A DNA stretch of 15,206 nucleotides from CANJJB01 sp964449295 (GTDB lineage Bacteria; Chlamydiota; Chlamydiia; Chlamydiales; Rhabdochlamydiaceae): NCBI GenBank assembly GCA_964449295.1, contig CAYUZN010000040.1:1-15206 (forward strand), given 5' to 3'. The notes under the pieces were generated by a model, which was not told the origin of the DNA, did not search any database, and was given only the letters and a program-made list of their open reading frames with translations. The position numbers and the translations under genes are program-made. Shown in pieces: positions 7,908 through 14,311 of this stretch. Each line of letters opens with the position of its first letter. Position 1 is the first letter of the stretch.

Positions 7908-8242
7908 TTTAGGGGAATTTGAAGAAGTTGTTCTTTTAGCGAGGGTAGGTCTTTTTTTGCCGTACGCCATAATATTTTGGTATCAACACCGAAATATTCG
8001 TGAATGAGAATGTTACGTATGCCTGCCATTTCACTCCACGGAACATCTGAATATTTGTTGCGAATGCTTGCGGGGATGTGTTTGCTTGCCTCTCCAATAA
8101 TTTCAAAATTACGCACAACAGCATCTATTATCAGATCTTTTTTTTTGAATTCAGTCATAGTTATCCCAGCAATATAACGTTCTATCTTTTCAATCGAGGT
8201 TAGAATATCTTGAATACGAAAAGTCCAATCCCTAGAAGACAT
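7892..8242 (-). CDS. hepT: HepT-like HEPN ribonuclease toxin of a type VII (HEPN-MNT) system
   Basis: HEPN-domain proteins of this class are RNA-cleaving toxins. The defining RX4HXY motif is visible: R76, H81 and Y83 (RNILIHEY), preceded by the typical IGEASKHIP segment (about residues 49-57). In characterised pairs the MNT partner AMPylates the motif tyrosine and so blocks the RNase. All three residues are present, so activity is plausible. At 116 residues the length is normal. It overlaps the 3' end of mntA by 11 bp, so the two are coexpressed with the antitoxin first. Its stop lies inside the terminator hairpin of the tRNA unit. Confidence 0.92.
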   Translation of the reverse strand: MSSRDWTFRIQDILTSIEKIERYIAGITMTEFKKKDLIIDAVVRNFEIIGEASKHIPASIRNKYSDVPWSEMAGIRNILIHEYFGVDTKILWRTAKKDLPSLKEQLLQIPLNKKST

Positions 8243-8522
8243 GCTTAGCTTCCTTTAGGATTCTTGATTTTAGTGCCGGGTGCAGAGCGTTTTTGGTTAC
8301 CAGATCTACTTCACAATCTAGGATATTTTCCAAATAATATTTAAGTCCTACAAAAACAAAAAGTCCTTTTTTGGAATCAAAATCTATCAAAATATCTATA
8401 TCACTTTTTGATGTGCTTTCATTTCTTGCCACAGAACCGAAAACAGAAAGTTCTCTAACTCCTTTTAAAGAAAGAGTTTTTTGATGGGTTCTCAAAGTTT
8501 TTATAATTTTTTTGAGCAGCAT
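8232..8522 (-). CDS. mntA: MntA-like minimal nucleotidyltransferase antitoxin
   Basis: The MNT antitoxin transfers AMP from ATP to the HEPN toxin. The motif GSX10DXD is intact: G29-S30, then D41 and D43 (SDID), with a third acidic residue in CEVDLV at D73. The protein has 96 residues. ATG at 8522 is preferred over the in-frame TTG at 8525; no strong ribosome site precedes either. It overlaps hepT, giving a two-gene antitoxin-toxin operon on the minus strand. A DinD-like remnant lies immediately upstream. Confidence 0.92.
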   Translation of the reverse strand: MLLKKIIKTLRTHQKTLSLKGVRELSVFGSVARNESTSKSDIDILIDFDSKKGLFVFVGLKYYLENILDCEVDLVTKNALHPALKSRILKEAKHVF

Positions 8523-8594
8523 CAAACAAGTCCAATATAATAATCTTATCTCTAAAATAGCATTTGCGTCGATAAAAGCGGTAGGAAAATATAA

Positions 8595-8808
8595 GATGTA
8601 ATAAACAGCATATTGCTCCAGCTGTAATCTATAAAATTCATTCGATAGGTCGCTCAGCTCCGCTACCTAGGGATACCATTTTCGTGACGCCACGAAAATG
8701 ATCATCTGGATCGTAACCTGTTATCTGACAGGATTCTATAGCTCGCTGGATGGCTGTCGTAAAGTTTTTCCAGCGCAAACATCCCAGATTTTCAATTTGT
8801 TTGGGTAT
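8595..8808 (-). pseudogene. Remnant of a DinD-like (DNA-damage-inducible protein D) gene
   Basis: This stretch has no intact gene, but minus-strand translation gives a clear family fragment. From 8772 to 8641 one frame encodes WKNFTTAIQRAIESCQITGY followed by DPDDHFRGVTKMVSLGSGAE. This matches the DinD pattern of a Trp/Tyr-x-x-F helix, an Ala-Cys-x-x-(S/T)G segment, DHF and a KMV-(x)-GSGA core. A stop at 8640-8638 ends that frame. One base over, the frame continues with YRLQLEQYAVYYI, which resembles the next conserved family block (YxLSRYACYLI). Upstream, the same frame runs back to 8808 before another TGA at about 8814. A start and about two thirds of the family length are missing. The two hairpin-like repeats at 8645-8700 are simply part of this coding remnant. 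Confidence 0.7.
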
Positions 8809-8836
8809 ACATCACTCAAGACCAGCAAAAACACTA

Positions 8837-8865
8837 TTGCATCCATCGAACAAACGTTTTATAAT
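8837..8865 (+). promoter_or_regulatory. Strong predicted promoter of the carbonic anhydrase gene
   Basis: TTGCAT at 8837-8842, a 17-bp spacer, and a perfect TATAAT at 8860-8865. The expected start of transcription is at about 8872-8873, which is the A of the ATG at 8873. That predicts a leaderless mRNA. No ribosome-binding sequence is present between the -10 and the ATG. Confidence 0.65.
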
Positions 8866-8872
8866 TTAGCTC

Positions 8873-9529
8873 ATGAAAAAACTTATCCAAGGCATTGTCG
8901 ATTTTAGAAAGAGTTTAACTCAAGAGAGCAGAGATCTCTTTGCTAAACTAGCTCTAGGGCAAAAGCCAGATGTTCTTTTTATTGGATGTTCTGATAGCAG
9001 AGTTGTTCCTAACCTTTTTGCGTCGACAAATCCAGGAGATCTCTTTGTCGTTCGTAATGTCGGCAATCTCATTCCTCCTGCCTCTTGTGCTGAGAAAGAT
9101 ACAAGTTTGGCGGCAGCTATTGAATTTGCTGTCACATCATTAACTGTTGCCGATATTGTTGTCTGTGGACATTCAGAATGTGGTGCTATGCAAGCGCTTG
9201 CACAGGGAATTGATAAGTGCGTCTGTCCCCATGTGAGATCTTGGCTTGCCTATGGTGAGAGTTCTCTAAAAAAAGTTCAGCAAGGAGATATCATCGATTC
9301 TTCTTTATCTGAACATAATCAAATCTCTCAAACTAATGTGCTGCAGCAAATTGAACATCTTAAAAGTTATTCACTCATTCAAGAAAAATTAGATAAAAAA
9401 CAACTACGCATTCATGGTTGGTGGTTTGATATTGCAAGAGCTGATGTCTACTGTTACGAACACTCATGTCATCAGTTTGTACTCATGGATGAATCTGAGG
9501 CAAAGCTGATTTTAGACAGATTGACATAA
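8873..9529 (+). CDS. can: Beta-class carbonic anhydrase
   Basis: The enzyme interconverts CO2 and bicarbonate. The zinc site is complete: C39, H100 and C103, with the Asp-Arg pair D41/R43 (CSDSR at 39-43, CGHSECGAM at 98-106). The RNVGN segment (61-65) is also typical. The length of 218 residues is normal for the bacterial beta family. No signal peptide is present, so it is cytoplasmic. ATG at 8873 is the only good start. Its 3' end overlaps the convergent ispD gene by 47 bp. The gene symbol is by family convention. Confidence 0.95.
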   Translation: MKKLIQGIVDFRKSLTQESRDLFAKLALGQKPDVLFIGCSDSRVVPNLFASTNPGDLFVVRNVGNLIPPASCAEKDTSLAAAIEFAVTSLTVADIVVCGHSECGAMQALAQGIDKCVCPHVRSWLAYGESSLKKVQQGDIIDSSLSEHNQISQTNVLQQIEHLKSYSLIQEKLDKKQLRIHGWWFDIARADVYCYEHSCHQFVLMDESEAKLILDRLT

Positions 9530-10169
9530 TCTGAAGATCTAATTCTGTCGTAATCTTCCTATTACTCTGGTTTCCTAGAACAATTTCTACAGGATGCCCC
9601 AGCTCTAACACAAGAGAGCAATCATCAGACGCATTTGTTCTCTGTGTGTTTTCATGCGCTCTTAAAATTAATGAATACTCAAAACTTTGCGGTGTCTGCC
9701 CACGAAAACAGTCTTGTCTCAGTGGTATTTGATCGATGGTATGACCATTTTTTGAGTGCACAATCGTATCAGCTGACGGGATACATGTATCAACAGCTTT
9801 TGCAATTTTTACACGGCGTACATTCTTTTCTAAAATCTCTTGAGATACAAAAGGCCTTACAGCATCGTGAATGACGACATACTGCGTGTCTTCAGGGCAT
9901 GCTAAAAGACCTAAGTAAGATGATCTCTGGCGTGTCTCTCCACCTTCGCACACACGAACAGAGTAGCAAGCTGTTTCTTCTTTAACTAAGGCAAGCCAAT
10001 CAGAATGGCATACCAAGACAATCTCATCGAATAAGTGCGACTGCAAAAAAGCTCCAAGTGTATGCAAGTAAACTCTCTTCCCTTCGATCAGATGAAACTG
10101 TTTGGGCCTATCACTTCCAAAGCGCGCACCCGTCCCACCCATCAAAATAATACCGACAACTTTTTCCAT
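9483..10169 (-). CDS. ispD: 2-C-methyl-D-erythritol 4-phosphate cytidylyltransferase
   Basis: IspD joins CTP and MEP to give CDP-ME, the third step of the non-mevalonate isoprenoid pathway. Motifs: the nucleotide-binding loop GGTGARFGSDRPKQF (11-25), GGETRQRS (77-84), HDAVRPFV (101-108), RGQTPQSF, and a C-terminal NRKITTELDL. The 228-residue length is normal. The usual family loop begins AAGxGxR; here it reads MGGTGAR, a conservative change. Its last 47 bp overlap the 3' end of the carbonic anhydrase on the other strand. It stands alone, without ispF beside it. Confidence 0.95.
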   Translation of the reverse strand: MEKVVGIILMGGTGARFGSDRPKQFHLIEGKRVYLHTLGAFLQSHLFDEIVLVCHSDWLALVKEETACYSVRVCEGGETRQRSSYLGLLACPEDTQYVVIHDAVRPFVSQEILEKNVRRVKIAKAVDTCIPSADTIVHSKNGHTIDQIPLRQDCFRGQTPQSFEYSLILRAHENTQRTNASDDCSLVLELGHPVEIVLGNQSNRKITTELDLQIMSICLKSALPQIHP

Positions 10170-10190
10170 TAGATACTCAATATATTGGCT

Positions 10191-10219
10191 ATTATAGGAT
10201 GACAGCCAATAATAGCCAA
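10191..10219 (-). promoter_or_regulatory. Predicted ispD promoter within an inverted repeat
   Basis: On the minus strand TTGGCT (10219-10214), a 17-bp spacer and TATAAT (10196-10191). The start point would be near 10184, giving a leader of about 15 nt. The two boxes are parts of an 11-bp perfect inverted repeat (10185-10195 / 10209-10219), so the -35 and -10 lie in opposite arms. This could be an operator site. Confidence 0.55.
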
Positions 10220-10341
10220 ACTTGATTTAACATACTGAAAGTGAATGCATTATATATATCTAAACAAATTATTCGAAAAAAATAGCTGTTGATGTAGAAT
10301 ACGATTTTTTATCACAAAATCATTCTATTAAGAGGGTATTA

Positions 10342-10773
10342 ATGAAAATCGCACTTTACTTATTGTGTTTAGTTGGTCCTATATTTTTATGTGGAGATCA
10401 GACAGAACCAACTTATAAATTTCAAGGAACTCATTATATTGCTGAATATTTTGACTGTGATGCAGCGAGCATCACCGATACAGACACACTCATCTGTGCG
10501 ATGAATGAGGCTGTCAAAGAATCAGGTGCCACCGTTTTAAATACTATGTATCATGTCTTTCCAGGAACATCTGGCCTCACCATGCTCACCATGCTCTCTG
10601 AGAGTCATGCCAGCATCCATACCTATCCATCAGAAGAAGAAGGAAGAGCGTGCTTTGTCGATCTTTTTACGTGTGGAGATAAGTGCGATTATGAAAAATT
10701 CGAAGCAAAATTGACAGAGTACTTAAAGCCTAGACGATTAGAGCGTATAATTTTAGTAAGACCTTCAAATTAA
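10342..10773 (+). CDS. speD: S-adenosylmethionine decarboxylase proenzyme (class 1B) with N-terminal signal-like segment
   Basis: AdoMetDC makes decarboxylated AdoMet, the aminopropyl donor for spermidine. The pyruvoyl-forming site is present as LSESHASIHTYP: self-cleavage would fall between E87 and S88. H93 (five after the Ser) and C111 in DLFTCG are the other catalytic residues. A three-residue insertion (EEE region, 98-100) lies between H93 and C111 compared with the compact bacterial form. The family normally starts just before the block at G29; here about 22 extra residues precede it, with one Lys, a hydrophobic run (IALYLLCLVGPIFL) and then a polar stretch. ATG 10342 has a good ribosome site (agaggg, 5 nt away), and no other in-frame start exists before the fold. 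So the extension is genuine and looks like a signal peptide or anchor. No speE is in the window. Confidence 0.9.
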   Translation: MKIALYLLCLVGPIFLCGDQTEPTYKFQGTHYIAEYFDCDAASITDTDTLICAMNEAVKESGATVLNTMYHVFPGTSGLTMLTMLSESHASIHTYPSEEEGRACFVDLFTCGDKCDYEKFEAKLTEYLKPRRLERIILVRPSN

Positions 10774-11832
10774 AATCATTCCCTCTAGAGATTTATGAAT
10801 AAAAGCAGCTCTTTGCAGATTTAAAGCATGGGTATCATGTGTCATATCAGTGAGACTATGAGCTAAATGAGCCCGTCTACAGTGAAACATCGTATGATCG
10901 ATTTGCCCAGGTGACACCCCTTTAATCCACTCTAATTCCAACCCCAATTTCATCAGACTTAAAGCATTGAGAGCTTCTTTTGTCTGAAGTTGACACGAGT
11001 GAACAAGAAGCCCATAAGCTCTTCCGACAAGATCTTTGATGTCTGTGCTTCCTTTTTCTTTTAAGTGCTTCCGCATCGTTTTTTCTGAGGCAATGAGTTT
11101 AAGAGCTGTTGTTTGAAGCTCATGCAAAATGCTCTCTTCGCTAAGTCCCAACGTGTACTGGTTTTTTAAGACGATAATGTCACCTACAAGTTCATCTAAA
11201 GAGCCTTCAAGTCCTGCAGCTATCAAATCCTCATCTTTTTGTTTAACCAGCGCCTCTTTCAATTGATTAGAGTGATTTAGAGCCGGCAGGTGAAGATAAA
11301 TGGCAATTTTTAAAGCGGTGCCACACTCTGTAGGATCAGAGGTTAAGTAGCCAAATTTAGGAGAGAAAGCAAAAGGAAGCTGCCCTGCCACCCCTTTTTC
11401 AATTTTAGATAAAACATCCCAAGCTTTTCCTAAATCTGAAGAGAAATCAACCAAATGAAATTGCATATGGTTTTTGATATTTAAAAGAGCTAAAAAAGTT
11501 CCCGAATCATCAACGAGAAATCCTTGATCGTTCATCGCATTTTGGAAGCTAGTTGCATATAAAAAATGCTCAAACAAAAATTCCTTTTCATGCGCATCTA
11601 ACTGCTCTGCTGAGAAAAAAACAGGCGTCTTAATAACAGGCACTTGCTCTAGTGAACACTTAAGTTTATTTAAGAGATGTTTCATTTCCACAATCGAGAG
11701 TTTTGATGGAAACTTATAGCGCGCTAGATTTCTCTGAAGAGTTAAAGATGAAAAAAGCCATATCTTATGAGAGTCTCCTTCAAGCAGAGACAGCTTTAAT
11801 AAGCTTTGAGGAAATTTAGGTCTTTGTTCCAT
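10765..11832 (-). CDS. mcsB: McsB-like protein of the arginine/guanido kinase family, catalytic motifs degenerate
   Basis: Active McsB phosphorylates arginines on proteins. The 355-residue length and overall layout match McsB. FGYLTSDPTECGTALKIAIY aligns with the active-site stretch, and LHLPAL follows. Key positions are altered: the SxRxRxARN nucleotide motif reads SSLTLQRN (28-35), with arginines lost; the NEED-H motif reads NIKNH (118-122), without the catalytic acidic residues; the active-site Cys (C167 in B. subtilis) is D166. The fold is thus probably kept but kinase activity lost. Chlamydia homologues are also divergent at these sites, as far as remembered. It overlaps mcsA by 17 bp and its stop overlaps the end of speD by 9 bp. 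Function is inferred to be partner or regulator of McsA or Clp, not proven. Confidence 0.88.
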   Translation of the reverse strand: MEQRPKFPQSLLKLSLLEGDSHKIWLFSSLTLQRNLARYKFPSKLSIVEMKHLLNKLKCSLEQVPVIKTPVFFSAEQLDAHEKEFLFEHFLYATSFQNAMNDQGFLVDDSGTFLALLNIKNHMQFHLVDFSSDLGKAWDVLSKIEKGVAGQLPFAFSPKFGYLTSDPTECGTALKIAIYLHLPALNHSNQLKEALVKQKDEDLIAAGLEGSLDELVGDIIVLKNQYTLGLSEESILHELQTTALKLIASEKTMRKHLKEKGSTDIKDLVGRAYGLLVHSCQLQTKEALNALSLMKLGLELEWIKGVSPGQIDHTMFHCRRAHLAHSLTDMTHDTHALNLQRAAFIHKSLEGMILI

Positions 11833-12334
11833 CTCGATGATCCGTTAAAGCTTTAATTTGATCACGTAGAAGAGCCGCTTGCTCATAATTTTCTCGTTTG
11901 AGCGCTTCATTAAGGGCCTCATTCAGAGACGATAATTGGGTTGGTAAGGTAATGTTTTGTTCACAATCAGGCGAGGTTCCAATATGGATAGCTTGAGGTT
12001 TTTTTGTGCCCATTTTTTTCTTCAACGAAGGTGGGATCGCCTCTGATTCCACTAACTCTGACACGAGACTATCTCCAAATACAGCATAACACTTACTGCA
12101 CCCTAAAGGCCCTCCCATTTTGATAGATTGAAGAGATGTGCCACAGTTCCCACAACACAGAGCTCCCTCTCTTTCAGTTAAATTCCCTGAGGATGACTCA
12201 CCATGAAGTTTGGCAGATAAAACAGGGCAGCTAGAGCACATCTCTGTACATGTCGTGACATGATGTGCAATCTCTTTATAGAGCACACAAATAGGTTTTT
12301 TGCATTGACCACATTCAACAGGTCTATCACCCAT
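11816..12334 (-). CDS. mcsA: McsA-like zinc-finger and UVR-domain protein
   Basis: McsA is the zinc-binding partner and activator of McsB in protein quality control. Four CxxC pairs are visible: C8/C11, C33/C36, C61/C64 and C79/C82. A C-terminal UVR domain (about 133-163) with NEALKRENYEQAALLRDQI is intact. A Lys-rich linker separates the parts. The 172-residue length is normal. ATG 12334 follows gaggg on the minus strand. It overlaps mcsB by 17 bp, so the pair is coexpressed. In Chlamydia the same pair lies next to frr, here 4 kb away and on the opposite strand. Confidence 0.9.
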   Translation of the reverse strand: MGDRPVECGQCKKPICVLYKEIAHHVTTCTEMCSSCPVLSAKLHGESSSGNLTEREGALCCGNCGTSLQSIKMGGPLGCSKCYAVFGDSLVSELVESEAIPPSLKKKMGTKKPQAIHIGTSPDCEQNITLPTQLSSLNEALNEALKRENYEQAALLRDQIKALTDHRDGTKT

Positions 12335-12349
12335 AATCCCTCTGTCTGC

Positions 12350-12378
12350 GTTATATCTAGCTTTTCTTGCTCAGTCAA
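12350..12378 (-). promoter_or_regulatory. Predicted promoter of mcsA-mcsB
   Basis: TTGACT (12378-12373), a 17-bp spacer and TATAAC (12355-12350) on the minus strand. The start point would be near 12343, leaving a leader of only about 9 nt that just includes the gaggg ribosome site. Confidence 0.6.
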
Positions 12379-12436
12379 TAAATTTTTTGACATCTCGAAT
12401 ACACAACATAGACAAAAATAAGCACAAGACTTATAG

Positions 12437-12465
12437 TTGACTTTAGATTCTTGATTCATTTTAAC
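12437..12465 (+). promoter_or_regulatory. Possible promoter of the 12505 gene
   Basis: TTGACT at 12437-12442, a 17-bp spacer and TTTAAC at 12460-12465. The -10 is a weak match (4 of 6). The leader would be about 32 nt and contains the aaggag site. Confidence 0.3.
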
Positions 12466-12504
12466 CATCAGCTAAATTGTTATAGCTGTTAATAAGGAGA
12501 AACT

Positions 12505-12768
12505 ATGAAAAAAATATTTATGACTATGCTGGCTCTTACAACGATGACTGTGGGACTACTTCAAGCTAATGAAGTGACAATTCAAACCACAGAGACAAAA
12601 ATCGTCATGGATGAGCAAGCTTTTGCAGCTCAACTTAGTGAATCACATCGCGCTCTTTTCTCTGCTATGACAGCAGAGCAAAAAGCAGCCGCTATGACAG
12701 CTGCCGCAGAACCAAACCAAGCAGTTGAGCAAGTGATCCAAAATCTAGCCTCACATCCACAGAGATAA
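12505..12768 (+). CDS. Small exported alanine-rich protein, unknown function
   Basis: The product is 87 residues and no family was recognised. A classical signal peptide is visible: MKK, a hydrophobic stretch (residues 4-19) and a probable cut after LLQA (about residue 21-22). The mature protein of about 65 residues is rich in Ala, Gln and Glu, has no Cys, and looks helical around AMTAEQKAAAMTAAAEP. The start is supported by aaggag eight bases upstream. It is divergent from mcsAB. A hairpin follows at 12783-12824. Periplasmic or outer-membrane-associated location is inferred only. Confidence 0.75.
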   Translation: MKKIFMTMLALTTMTVGLLQANEVTIQTTETKIVMDEQAFAAQLSESHRALFSAMTAEQKAAAMTAAAEPNQAVEQVIQNLASHPQR

Positions 12769-12782
12769 TAGCAGGCTCATAC

Positions 12783-12824
12783 AATGATCGCTTCTTAGGA
12801 AATCCTTCTTAAGTTGCGATCATT
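12783..12824 (+). terminator. Possible terminator hairpin after the small exported protein
   Basis: A perfect 9-bp inverted repeat (aatgatcgc / gcgatcatt) encloses 24 nt that contain a second small stem (agga / tcct, about 12797-12806). An A/T-rich stretch and a T-run at 12838-12845 follow, some distance from the stem, so termination strength is uncertain. Confidence 0.45.
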
Positions 12825-13036
12825 CATATATATAGTTATTTTTTTCAAAAACTCTATCTACAAGAAATCCATTTACAATAAAGCTCTATTTATCTATAAA
12901 CTTCTCTATAAAAATTGGGGAAGTACGAAAAAGCGATCTTTCAGACAATGATAGTTTTCAGCGTATAAACCCTATGTTTTAATAAAATCGACCTCTTGTA
13001 GTGATCAAGAAGTCAAAATAAATAACAGGAGTTTTT
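12825..13036. other. Intergenic region before the coiled-coil gene
   Basis: About 200 bp, A/T rich. It holds the ribosome site aggag at 13027-13031. Several A/T-rich -10-like strings exist (tataaa near 12964, taataaaat near 12979) but none has a convincing -35. No RNA gene or coding remnant was seen. Confidence 0.4.
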
Positions 13037-14311
13037 ATGGATATGTCTAAAGTTCAAATGTTTTTCAACAAGGCTTGGAATGCTTGCCCAAGCCGTGCTG
13101 AGATGTGCCCAGACTCTCAAACTCCTGCTAGAATTGCAACCTACGTCAAAGATACTTTCAAATCGATGTCTTTTGATTCCGTAAAAAACAGCAAGTGGAC
13201 CTATGTCGTTTTAGCAAGTACCGTTTTTATTGCAGGCATTTACAAAATTTACAAACTCCGTGAAGAAAACAACTCTTTAAAAACAGCTGCAGATGCTCAA
13301 AAAAAGTCATTCAAATTAGTAAAAGCGTCATTAGAAAATATGGAAACTTCTGTGCCAGAAAAAAATGAGATAATCGCTCAACTACACGCTGATGCGGCAG
13401 AAAAAGATGAAACAATCACTCAACTACAGACTGAGTTAAAAATTGTTAGAAATGCTAACAAGAGAGACTTAGTCAAGGAAGTAGAGAGGCTGAAAGCAGA
13501 AATTAAAGAGAAAGAAGGACTTTTTGATGAAGAGCTTGAAAAAGGGGTATCGGAAAAACTACAACTTCAGCATCTAATAAAGATCCAGGAGTTAGAATTA
13601 GAAAAATTACAAGAATTAGAAAGATCTAAATTAACTTTAGAGAAAGAATTATCCGAGAAGCAAGAGCTCATTACAACTCAAAGATCTACTTCTGAATCAC
13701 AAATTCAAACGCTTCAGGATAAAGTGAAAAAATTAGAGGATCAAATTGAGGGCTTTAAAAATCAGCAAGCACTTGCTATGGTTAATCATAAGACAGATAA
13801 AGAGCGAAATGGATCAGAATTAGCGCTTAAGCAAGAGATTGATCAATTAAAAGAAAAAATTAACCAAATGGAAGCCGCGGAAGCAACTAAGATAACTAAG
13901 CGTGCTTCAGAGAATTCTGGTCTTGAATTACAGATAAGTCAACTTAGGGAGAAGCTAGCAACTGCTAATTCTGAAAAAGAAGAAATGGAAAAACAACAAA
14001 GTGCGATGAAAGCAGATAAAGAAAAAATTAGTGCAGAGTTGAAAAACTTAGGAGCAAAACTCAAAGAAACTGAAACCCAGAATGCCTCTTTAGTTAGAGA
14101 AAAGGAAGCTGCTCTTCTTTCTGCAAGAAAAGACACAAAAGACACTGAAATCCAAACCGAGGCTGATGAAAAGCAACCAGTAGTTGTAGATGCGTCTGTA
14201 CAAGCTCTATTAGATTATTTGAAAGAGCATGAGATTCATAAGAGTAAAACAAAGATAAGTGATAAATTAGCAGACATTTTAAATAGAATAAAGAATTTTT
14301 TAACTAAATAG
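13037..14311 (+). CDS. Membrane-anchored long coiled-coil protein, unknown function
   Basis: No family was recognised. The 424-residue product begins with a 50-residue Cys-containing head (C17, C24) and a single membrane helix at about 54-72 (WTYVVLASTVFIAGIYKIY). Residues about 75-355 are almost continuous heptad-like sequence, rich in Lys, Glu, Leu and Gln with hardly any Pro or Gly, as in coiled coils. A spacer (about 365-390, TEIQTEADEKQ) and a final helical, Lys-rich tail follow. The start is supported by aggag five bases before ATG 13037; ATG 13043 is an alternative. Lys-Glu coiled-coil composition with a membrane anchor is seen in host-interacting chlamydial proteins and in division or scaffold proteins, and sequence alone cannot decide. 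Its end overlaps the convergent CPBP gene by eight bases. Confidence 0.8.
   Translation: MDMSKVQMFFNKAWNACPSRAEMCPDSQTPARIATYVKDTFKSMSFDSVKNSKWTYVVLASTVFIAGIYKIYKLREENNSLKTAADAQKKSFKLVKASLENMETSVPEKNEIIAQLHADAAEKDETITQLQTELKIVRNANKRDLVKEVERLKAEIKEKEGLFDEELEKGVSEKLQLQHLIKIQELELEKLQELERSKLTLEKELSEKQELITTQRSTSESQIQTLQDKVKKLEDQIEGFKNQQALAMVNHKTDKERNGSELALKQEIDQLKEKINQMEAAEATKITKRASENSGLELQISQLREKLATANSEKEEMEKQQSAMKADKEKISAELKNLGAKLKETETQNASLVREKEAALLSARKDTKDTEIQTEADEKQPVVVDASVQALLDYLKEHEIHKSKTKISDKLADILNRIKNFLTK

Noticed and set aside
7800..8522. Prophage or integrative element attachment site at tRNA-Lys
   Set aside because: No integrase and no duplicate of the tRNA 3' end were found in the window, so only a possible hotspot is claimed.
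8677..8700. Perfect 10-bp hairpin with 4-nt loop, at first sight a terminator or transcription attenuator
   Set aside because: It is part of the DinD-like coding remnant (encodes HFRGVTKM on the minus strand) and has no T-run.
8698..8907. Plus-strand ORF of 69 codons
   Set aside because: It runs antisense to the DinD remnant and overlaps the carbonic anhydrase start in another frame, with no ribosome site.
12178..12468. Minus-strand ORF of 96 codons upstream of and overlapping mcsA
   Set aside because: It overlaps mcsA in another frame and crosses the mcsA promoter; no ribosome site or family pattern.
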